12,209 nucleotides of DNA from Planctomycetales bacterium (GTDB taxonomy: Bacteria > Planctomycetota > UBA11346): assembly GCA_025362255.1 (NCBI GenBank), contig JANYGY010000174.1:1-12209 (forward strand). The letters are read 5' to 3'. Positions 6,614 to 12,209 of the stretch are shown here, one piece after another. Below the pieces are notes generated by a model. That model had not been told where the DNA came from. It saw nothing but the letters and a program-made list of their open reading frames with translations, and did no database searches. A program made the position numbers and the translations under genes. Each line of letters starts with the position of its first letter. Position 1 is the first letter of the stretch.

Positions 6614-9328
6614 TCAACCGGGAATCTTCGCCTGCTCGCTGAGTTCAGCGAGCAGCGTCAGGGCTTGGCGAGGAGTCAGGTTGTCGAGGTCGAGAGCCTG
6701 TAAGCGTTCAATGGCCGGATGGGTCACGTAACCGAAAAGGCTGAGCTGCGTGGGGGTCGTAACCGGTTGAGCACCAACCCGGGTTGGTCCCTGGTCAACG
6801 GGAGAGCGTTCGAGCACGGTCAACACGGCCCGCGCGCGACTGATCACGCTAGCCGGAACTCCGGCGATACGGGCGACATGGATGCCGTAACTTTTGGTCG
6901 CGGCGCCAGGAACAATGCGATGGAGGAAGACCACGTCGTCGGCATTTTCCGCCACCGCCACCGTCAGGTTCGCCACCCCGGGTCGTTCATCGGCGATCTC
7001 GGTCAGCTCGTGATAATGGGTCGCGAACAACGTGCGGCAGGCGAGCTGATCATGCAGGTGTTCGGTGATCGCCCACGCCAGCGAAACGCCGTCAAAGGTC
7101 GACGTCCCGCGACCGACCTCATCCAAGATCACCAAGCTGCGCAAGGTAGCATGGTGGAGGATCGCCGCGGTTTCAGCCATCTCGACCATGAAGGTCGATT
7201 GACCACGCGCGAGTTCGTCACCGGCACCAACGCGGGTGAACACCCGATCGACCACCCCGATGCGCGCGCTGTGCGCCGGCACGAAAGCCCCGGCCTGGGC
7301 CAGGATCACGAGCACCGCGACCTGCCGGATATAGGTCGATTTGCCGGCCATGTTCGGACCGGTGATCAGCGCCAAACGGGGCGTGCCGGGAGCTTCAGGC
7401 GTGGCGCTGGCGGCCTCGAGATGGCAGTCGTTGGCCACGAAGGTGCCGCGGCCAAGTGCTTCTTCGACGACCGGATGACGCGCTTTGGAAAATTCGAGAA
7501 CCAACGAGTCGTCGATCAGCGGACGGCACCATCCGCCGAGACGCGCGGTTTCCGCCAGGCCGGCGCACACGTCGATCGTCGCCAGGGCCTCGGCCGCGGT
7601 TTGCAACGCCGCGATTTTATCTTCCGCCTGAGCGCGCAGCGCCGCGAACAGGATTTGCTCGCGCGCGCGGATCCGCTCCTCGGCGCCCAACGCCTTATCT
7701 TCGTATTCTTTGAGTTCAGGCGTGATGTAGCGCTCGGCGTTCACCAGCGTCTGCTTACGGATGAAATGCGCCGGAGCTTTTTCGGCGGCGGCTTTCGGGA
7801 GCTCCAAATAATAACCGAAAATGGAATTGTACCCGACTTTGAGTTTCGGCAGACCACAGGCCAGCGCCTCACGCGATTGGTAGGCCGCAAGCCACGCGCT
7901 GGCGTCGGTGCGGATGGCGCGCAGGTCGTCCAGCTCAGGATCGATGCCGTCGCGGATCAGACCACCTTCGTTGAGGGTCAGCGGCGGCACGTCGACCAGC
8001 GTGCTGGTGATCATCGCGATCAGCTCTGGAGCGGGGTCGAGACCAGTCGCGGCGGTGGCCAGCAGCTGTGGCAACTGGTGTCCGCTGCAAGCCGCGCCGA
8101 CATCAGCCGCCGCGCTCAACGACTGCGCCAGCTGGACCAGATCGCGGGCATGCGCCCGCCCCGTGGCGATCCGGGCGACCAGCCGCTCAAGGTCGTAGAT
8201 GCGAGCCAACGCGTCACGCACATCGGCGCGCAGCTGATCATCGTCGACCAGGCAGCCGACCGCATCGTGACGCGCAGCGATCGCGGTGACCTCGGCCAGC
8301 GGCCGGGCCAGCCATTCGGCGAGCAACCGCGCGCCGGGCGCGGTGCGCGTGCGGTCGACCGCCGCGAGCAGGCTGCCCGCGCGGGTGCCATCGCGGGAAT
8401 TGCGCAGCAGGTCGAGGTTGCGCCGACAGGTGGCATCGAGCACCAGCCCGGCGCCGGCGCGCAGCCGCGTGACGCTGCGAATGTGGCCCAGACCTCGGGC
8501 TGAGTCCGCTGCCAGCGCGGCGGATTCTTCAGCGATGCGCACCGCGCCCTCAGCGTAGCGCAGCGCCGCCGCCGCCGCGGCGACCAGGTGATCGCAGCCC
8601 AGGCCCAGGTCGAACCCATCCAGCGAGCTGACCCGCAACCGCCCGGCCAACCACCGGCGGGCGTCGGCGGCTTTCCAGGCGAATGCGGGCAGGCAGGAAA
8701 TCGGCGGCAGCGCCACCGGCGCACAGAGGCCGCGCAGCACCTCGGCAGCCTCGTGGCGGAGATCCTCGGGCACCACCACTTCTGCCGGCGCCAACCGCGC
8801 GAGGGCCACTGCGAGTTGGGCCGCGGTGGTGGCTTCTTCTACCGTGAAACGCCCGGTCGAGACATCGAGCGCAGCGATCCCGACGGGCCCGTTTTCAGGC
8901 ACCAGTCCGGTTACCGCGACCAAGCGATTGGCCTCACCGGGCTGAAGGGTTTCCTCATCGAGCAAAGTGCCGGGAGTGATCAGCCGAGTGAGGCCGCGCT
9001 TGACCAACGTCCGCCCGTCTCTGGCGGCATCGCGCGGGTCCTCGAGCTGATCCATCACCGCCACGCGCAGGCCCAGCGCGAGCAGTTTGGGCAGATACAC
9101 CGGCAATTGGTGGTGCGGGATTCCGGCCATCGCAATCGGCTGCGGATCGTCTTTGTTGCGGCTGGTCAGGGTCACGCCGGTATGCCGCGACAGGGCCTCG
9201 GCGTCAGCGAGGAAAGCCTCGTAGAAATCGCCCATGCGCATCAGCAACAGGGCTTCGGGCTGCGCCGATTTTGCCTCCAGATACTGCCGCATCATCGGCG
9301 TATCGAGCGGCGAGGTGGCTTTGGCCAT
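6614..9328 (-). CDS. mutS: DNA mismatch repair protein MutS
   Basis: A full-length MutS (904 residues; usual range about 850-900). It finds mismatched or unpaired bases and, with ATP, recruits MutL. The N-terminal mismatch-binding domain has the key Phe-x-Glu (Phe35-Tyr-Glu37 in RMGDFYEAF). The connector, lever and clamp regions follow. The ATPase has Walker A GPNMAGKST (657-665), Walker B with Asp736-Glu737 in LVILDEVGRGTSTFDG, and the FATHYHEL motif. The C-terminus holds QLSLF and a helical 'LDNLTPRQALTLLAELSEQA' tail typical of the MutS tetramer/dimer region. The long helical lever and clamp domains contain no insert. The start at 9328 lacks a strong ribosome site; it lies 21 bases after the stop of the SH3 protein gene in the same direction, so they probably share a transcript. 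Confidence 0.97.
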   Translation of the reverse strand: MAKATSPLDTPMMRQYLEAKSAQPEALLLMRMGDFYEAFLADAEALSRHTGVTLTSRNKDDPQPIAMAGIPHHQLPVYLPKLLALGLRVAVMDQLEDPRDAARDGRTLVKRGLTRLITPGTLLDEETLQPGEANRLVAVTGLVPENGPVGIAALDVSTGRFTVEEATTAAQLAVALARLAPAEVVVPEDLRHEAAEVLRGLCAPVALPPISCLPAFAWKAADARRWLAGRLRVSSLDGFDLGLGCDHLVAAAAAALRYAEGAVRIAEESAALAADSARGLGHIRSVTRLRAGAGLVLDATCRRNLDLLRNSRDGTRAGSLLAAVDRTRTAPGARLLAEWLARPLAEVTAIAARHDAVGCLVDDDQLRADVRDALARIYDLERLVARIATGRAHARDLVQLAQSLSAAADVGAACSGHQLPQLLATAATGLDPAPELIAMITSTLVDVPPLTLNEGGLIRDGIDPELDDLRAIRTDASAWLAAYQSREALACGLPKLKVGYNSIFGYYLELPKAAAEKAPAHFIRKQTLVNAERYITPELKEYEDKALGAEERIRAREQILFAALRAQAEDKIAALQTAAEALATIDVCAGLAETARLGGWCRPLIDDSLVLEFSKARHPVVEEALGRGTFVANDCHLEAASATPEAPGTPRLALITGPNMAGKSTYIRQVAVLVILAQAGAFVPAHSARIGVVDRVFTRVGAGDELARGQSTFMVEMAETAAILHHATLRSLVILDEVGRGTSTFDGVSLAWAITEHLHDQLACRTLFATHYHELTEIADERPGVANLTVAVAENADDVVFLHRIVPGAATKSYGIHVARIAGVPASVISRARAVLTVLERSPVDQGPTRVGAQPVTTPTQLSLFGYVTHPAIERLQALDLDNLTPRQALTLLAELSEQAKIPG
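6632..6655. terminator. Perfect palindrome in the shared 3' end of STN gene and mutS
   Basis: CTGCTCGCTGA (6632-6642) and its exact reverse complement (6645-6655) are separated by GT. It lies inside the last codons of mutS and 27 bases past the STN gene's stop. The two genes converge with only 8 bases between stops, so this hairpin could end the STN transcript, although no U-tract follows. Role inferred from position. Confidence 0.45.
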
Positions 9329-9349
9329 GATCGGCGGGGCCGCGAAAAA

Positions 9350-10663
9350 TCAGTGACCGGACAGCGAGAGCCCGTCGACGATCACCAGCGGCACATCGCG
9401 GCCGAGCGTATGTTTCGACTGGTCCACGTGCTGGACCTCACCCTTCACCCCGACCCAGCGCCAATAGTACTCGCTGAGCTGGATATCTTTACCGACTTGG
9501 ACTTTGAGGAACGCGACGATGTTGGAATCGCCATCGACGAGCACTTCGCTCACGCCGACATTCTCGAAATTCTGTTGGGTCACGAAGCCTTCGACGACAA
9601 ACGCTTTTGCCGGAGCGGCGGGCGCCTGCGGCTTGGTCGCGATCTCGGTCGGCGCCACCGGCTCGACAGCACTTGAGCCCGTGATCGGCGGCGGCGTGAT
9701 CGCCACTTGCGTCGGGATCTCGCCGGGAACCGCCAGTTTAGGCGGCGCCAATGGATCGCCCGTCACCCCGTTTGCGGGCGGATTCTGTTGGCCTGAGGAT
9801 TGACCGGGAGTCTGGCCAGGAGTCTGGCCTGACGTCGGCGTGGCCGGCAGATCGGCGATACGCTTGACCGGCGTGATGCCCTTAGCGCGCTGGAGATTGT
9901 CGGCAGCAGCCGCGACATTGACGATGCCGTCTTTGATCCGCTGCGCGCTGACCCGGGTGTCGGCATCGGGATGATAACGAATCACGGCATCGAGCTGCAC
10001 CGCCAAACCCTGCCAATCGAGCACCAGGGCGTTTTGCGGATTGCTCTTGAGCTGATCGAAATAACTGCCGTAGAGCGCCTGGGCGGTGCCCCAGGTCTGC
10101 ACCGCTTCATTGGCGCGGCCCTCGGCGATCGTTTTGGCTTTGCCCAGATCTGCCGGCATGTCGAGCACGCTGGCAGAGATGTACGCCACCGCGTTGGGCA
10201 GATACACTGCCCGCCAATCGCCATTGATCCGGCCTTTGTCTTCAAGGATTTCGCCCTTGTACAACTCGGCGACGATTTGCCCGCTCAGCGTCGAATCATC
10301 GCGCGCGCGCGACTTGTCCTCGAGGACCCGCCACCGTTTGCCGCCGTCCACCGCCTGCAGGACCTTGCTGTGGACCCACGCATTTCCCTCACGGGGAAAG
10401 CGGATCACGTACCAGCCGGCAACCTTGGCTGGGCCCAGGATTTCGACTTCTGAACGTGCCGGCAGCGTGACGATGGCCTTGGAATTGATCGTCGGCGCAA
10501 AACGCACATTGCCATTTTTTGACAGAGACACCCGCAAGCTGCCCTCGGGGCTGGCCCCGGCGGCCAAGGTGTCGGCCGATGGCGCCAATCCGGAATCAGC
10601 AGCCCAGACCGCAGCAGGCGCAAACAGGGCGGTGAGAGCAGCGACAAGAGCGAGACGGCGCAT
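9350..10663 (-). CDS. Exported protein with two SH3-like domains
   Basis: A 437-residue protein. The start at 10663 is chosen over an upstream in-frame ATG at 10756 because GGAGG lies five bases before it and a clean signal peptide follows (MRRLALVAALTALFAPAAVWA, cut about residue 21). Residues about 43-97 and 103-165 read as two bacterial SH3 domains ('NGNVRFAPTINSKAIVTLPA', GWYVIRFPREGNAWVHSKVL, then 'ELYKGEILEDKGRINGDWRA', VAYISASVLDM), which often bind cell-wall peptides. A helical stretch (168-260) is followed by a Pro/Gln/Thr/Gly-rich linker with GQTPGQ repeats (about 268-345) and a compact C-terminal domain (348-437, ending LVIVDGLSLSGH) that I do not recognise. Probably periplasmic or wall-associated. 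It is upstream of mutS by 21 bp. Function unknown. Confidence 0.8.
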   Translation of the reverse strand: MRRLALVAALTALFAPAAVWAADSGLAPSADTLAAGASPEGSLRVSLSKNGNVRFAPTINSKAIVTLPARSEVEILGPAKVAGWYVIRFPREGNAWVHSKVLQAVDGGKRWRVLEDKSRARDDSTLSGQIVAELYKGEILEDKGRINGDWRAVYLPNAVAYISASVLDMPADLGKAKTIAEGRANEAVQTWGTAQALYGSYFDQLKSNPQNALVLDWQGLAVQLDAVIRYHPDADTRVSAQRIKDGIVNVAAAADNLQRAKGITPVKRIADLPATPTSGQTPGQTPGQSSGQQNPPANGVTGDPLAPPKLAVPGEIPTQVAITPPPITGSSAVEPVAPTEIATKPQAPAAPAKAFVVEGFVTQQNFENVGVSEVLVDGDSNIVAFLKVQVGKDIQLSEYYWRWVGVKGEVQHVDQSKHTLGRDVPLVIVDGLSLSGH

Positions 10664-10668
10664 CGGTT

Positions 10669-10673
10669 CCTCC
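10669..10673 (-). promoter_or_regulatory. Ribosome binding site of the SH3 protein gene
   Basis: GGAGG on the minus strand, five bases before the ATG at 10663. It decides the start against the longer frame beginning at 10756. Confidence 0.65.
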
Positions 10674-10763
10674 GGCGGAAATGGTAACCTAGGCGAAACT
10701 TGCGCCTGGCAAAGGGGCCTCAGCAGATCCCGACCCACCTTTTCAGCATGGGTCAATTCGGAC

Positions 10764-10790
10764 TTGCAGTGATTTTTGGGTCTCTATAAA
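10764..10790 (+). promoter_or_regulatory. Possible promoter of the 123-residue protein gene
   Basis: TTGCAG (10764-10769) and TATAAA (10785-10790) with a 15-base spacer, shorter than the usual 17. This AT-rich patch stands out in GC-rich surroundings, 37 bases before the ATG at 10828. The rest of the 164-bp divergent region (10664-10827) shows no clear minus-strand promoter. Confidence 0.35.
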
Positions 10791-10827
10791 CCGTATCCAT
10801 ACCGACCCTGTACGCGAGGAGCCTGCC

Positions 10828-11199
10828 ATGGCCACTTTATCTCAGTCATTCTTTACGACCTCCCACGCCCCTCGGGCCTCAGCTCAAAAGGCTGGGACAC
10901 CTGGCGACAGCACCACGCTGACCTACGGCCATGAGGTCACCGCCCATGGATTCTTCGGTCGACTGCGCCAACGCGGCTTGGCGATCGCCGCCGTGATCGG
11001 CGCCGGTCGCCCAACCATCGCCCTCACCGCCTACACCGCCGGCGGCCCGCATGCCGGCGCCCGTCTCGAAGTCCCGGTGGCTGAGTTGCGTCATCTGGCG
11101 CGCGTCCTCCTCGATCTCGCCGACCGTACGGACACTCTCGAACTGCGGCCGGCCAGCCAGTCATTGCACGAAATCGCGTTACTTCGCCGGGCCGGCTGA
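10828..11199 (+). CDS. Hypothetical protein, 123 residues
   Basis: I do not recognise this protein. It is well supported as a gene by GAGGAG at 10816-10821, six bases before the ATG, and by its own intergenic region with a possible promoter. The N-terminal 30 residues are Ser/Thr/Ala-rich and probably disordered, without a signal peptide. The centre (about 31-78) is likely beta-rich (LTYGHEVTAHGFFGRLRQRG then LAIAAVIGAGRPTIALTAYT), and residues 82-110 form a helix (VAELRHLARVLLDLADRTDTLE). The small alpha/beta layout, alternating strands then a helix with basic residues, could suit a small binding or regulatory domain, but nothing specific can be claimed. It is divergent from the SH3 protein gene and convergent with the topoisomerase gene. 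Confidence 0.7.
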   Translation: MATLSQSFFTTSHAPRASAQKAGTPGDSTTLTYGHEVTAHGFFGRLRQRGLAIAAVIGAGRPTIALTAYTAGGPHAGARLEVPVAELRHLARVLLDLADRTDTLELRPASQSLHEIALLRRAG

Positions 11200-11210
11200 T
11201 TAAAATCCAG

Positions 11211-11243
11211 CTGACCGGCAGGGATCGAGAGCCTGCCGGTCAG
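11211..11243. terminator. 12-bp hairpin between convergent genes
   Basis: CTGACCGGCAGG (11211-11222) pairs exactly with CCTGCCGGTCAG (11232-11243) across a nine-base loop. It sits between the stop of the 123-residue gene (11199) and that of the topoisomerase gene (11268). On the minus strand it is followed by CTGGATTTTAA, giving a short U-run, so it is a fair terminator for the topoisomerase transcript and perhaps for both. Confidence 0.6.
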
Positions 11244-11267
11244 TCTGCGACGAACGACGATTTTAAA

Positions 11268-12209
11268 TCAGCCGCGCTTTAGCACGATTTTCGCGGTAGG
11301 CTTGTCAGCCAATTTTTGGCCGCGCGCCGCATTGGTGGTGACTTCTTCCAACGTTTTGACCACCACCTGGGCCTCCGTCACCCGCTGGCGATCGGCAGGC
11401 ACAAACTGACAGACGAGCGTTCCGCTGAGGTCGGTTGAAAACCATTCGATGCGCCCGCCGTCTTTGATCAGATCGTAGACTTTGCCTTTGATGAAGGACT
11501 TGATCGTGACTTTTTTGCCCCACGGGATCTTTTCCTTGTCCCGATAAGCCATGACAAAGGTGAACCCGGCTGTTTCGTCGAAAATATCGAGGTGCAAGAT
11601 TTTTCCTTCGAGCACGGTCTTTTCGGGCGGGGCCATCACCTGATAGGTGCCATCCTGGAAAATGACCAGGATCTTGCTGTATTCGGTAACTTTGAGTTCA
11701 CGGTCGCCACCTTTGACCGCCGAACCGAAAAAGCCCGAACTGCCATCATACCGCAACGTGAGATTGGCGTTGGCGACAGCCTTTTTATCGACATCTTCAA
11801 AGCGCGTCTGCTTGGTCCGCCGGGCATACAGTTTTTCATATTTCGCGAGAATCGATTCGATCCAAGCGACCGTGGTACCCACCAAATTTGCCAGCTTCTT
11901 CTGCGCTGCGGCAATCGCGGCGATGACCTCGGCGATGTCTTTGCGATTTTTGGCGATGTCATACGCGCTGATGCGCTTGATCCGCAACTCGAGCAAGCGG
12001 GCAACATCTTCATCAACCATCGGGCGGACGAAACGCGCCGCAAAAACCTGCATGCCATCATACACGGCCTTGATCACGCCCTCCTCGGTCGTCGCTTCCT
12101 CGATCCGCTTATAGACGCGATTCTCGATGAACAGCTGCTCCAACGTCAAATGATGCTGCTTTGACGTCAACTGTTCCAGCTCGTGAACCAACTCGGCCTT
12201 GATGATGCC
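11268..12209 (-). CDS. Type IIA topoisomerase A subunit (ParC/GyrA-like), cut by right edge
   Basis: 313 C-terminal residues in an open frame to the right edge; the beginning, with the catalytic Tyr and the breakage-reunion core, lies outside. The visible part starts with the tower/coiled-coil region (LTLEQLFIENRVYKRIEEA, 'VDEDVARLLELRIKRISAYD' with RIKRIS as in the family's xRRISxxD, then a long helical hairpin to RTKQTRFEDVDK) and continues into a C-terminal beta domain (KAVANANLTLRYDGSSGFFG, 'ILVIFQDGTYQVMAPPEKT', 'GKILHLDIFDETAGFTFVMA'). These match the topoisomerase IV A-subunit type of Bacteroidetes and PVC bacteria, with no GyrA box (QRRGGKG). The protein would relax or decatenate DNA with a B subunit, likely encoded beyond the edge. 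The stop is preceded by a Lys-rich tail (KPTAKIVLKRG). Confidence 0.85.
   Translation of the reverse strand, partial: GIIKAELVHELEQLTSKQHHLTLEQLFIENRVYKRIEEATTEEGVIKAVYDGMQVFAARFVRPMVDEDVARLLELRIKRISAYDIAKNRKDIAEVIAAIAAAQKKLANLVGTTVAWIESILAKYEKLYARRTKQTRFEDVDKKAVANANLTLRYDGSSGFFGSAVKGGDRELKVTEYSKILVIFQDGTYQVMAPPEKTVLEGKILHLDIFDETAGFTFVMAYRDKEKIPWGKKVTIKSFIKGKVYDLIKDGGRIEWFSTDLSGTLVCQFVPADRQRVTEAQVVVKTLEEVTTNAARGQKLADKPTAKIVLKRG

Noticed and set aside
6719..8503. 594-residue + strand open frame
   Set aside because: It is wholly antisense to mutS; its Arg/Gly/Asp/Gln-rich composition is what GC-rich codon use on the other strand yields.
8588..9676. 362-residue + strand open frame
   Set aside because: Antisense to mutS and the SH3 protein gene, spanning their junction, with no ribosome site or family motif.
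9785..9830. Short direct repeat (GGAGTCTGGCC type) as a possible repeat element
   Set aside because: It simply encodes the GQTPGQ linker of the SH3 protein and has only two copies.
10664..10756. Longer start for the SH3 protein at 10756
   Set aside because: The extra 31 residues would bury a clean signal peptide, and the GGAGG site points to 10663.
1..12209. tRNA or rRNA genes, insertion sequences, CRISPR arrays, attachment sites
   Set aside because: I saw no clover-leaf pattern, transposase motif, regular repeat array or terminal inverted repeat; coding genes fill nearly all the window.

Overview
The window is GC-rich DNA, densely coding on both strands, with no RNA genes, mobile elements or CRISPR. 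It looks like chromosomal core sequence rather than an island. Several features suggest the PVC superphylum, most likely Planctomycetota: a TatA-like protein with the FGNRLP motif common there, two signal-peptide proteins with the STN plus 'YDV...SWW...G.LII' layout typical of planctomycete and lentisphaeral secretin-like proteins, and a topoisomerase IV A subunit of the type also found in Bacteroidetes. This placement is inference from remembered family resemblance, not a search.

Layout. (1) 1-1510: an AraC-type regulator (-), cut by the left edge, is divergent from a phytanoyl-CoA-dioxygenase-like Fe(II)/2-oxoglutarate oxygenase (+). An 18-bp perfect hairpin (1532-1570) closes this module. 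(2) 1654-6605: six + strand genes. They encode a TatA/E-like protein, an M24 'pita-bread' protein that appears to have lost its metal ligands, a small lipoprotein with an ExbD/TolR-like domain, an FxsA-like membrane protein, and two overlapping genes for exported STN-domain proteins without a secretin pore. Four of the six products are predicted to be exported or membrane-bound by signal peptide or hydrophobic segments, TatA has a membrane anchor as well, and only the M24 protein looks cytoplasmic. The theme is therefore the cell envelope. (3) 6614-10663: mutS and, just upstream in the same direction, a two-SH3-domain exported protein; they form a probable - strand operon that converges on the STN pair with only 8 nt between stop codons. 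(4) 10828-12209: an unrecognised 123-residue protein (+) convergent with the C-terminal part of a ParC/GyrA-type topoisomerase subunit (-), cut by the right edge.

The genes fall into small units. The regulator probably controls the divergent dioxygenase. The STN pair is translationally coupled. MutS sits downstream of the SH3 protein. The most unusual items are the M24 pseudoenzyme, the lipid-anchored ExbD-like domain, and the tandem pore-less secretin-like pair. I did not find a convincing new multi-gene defence or mobile system.
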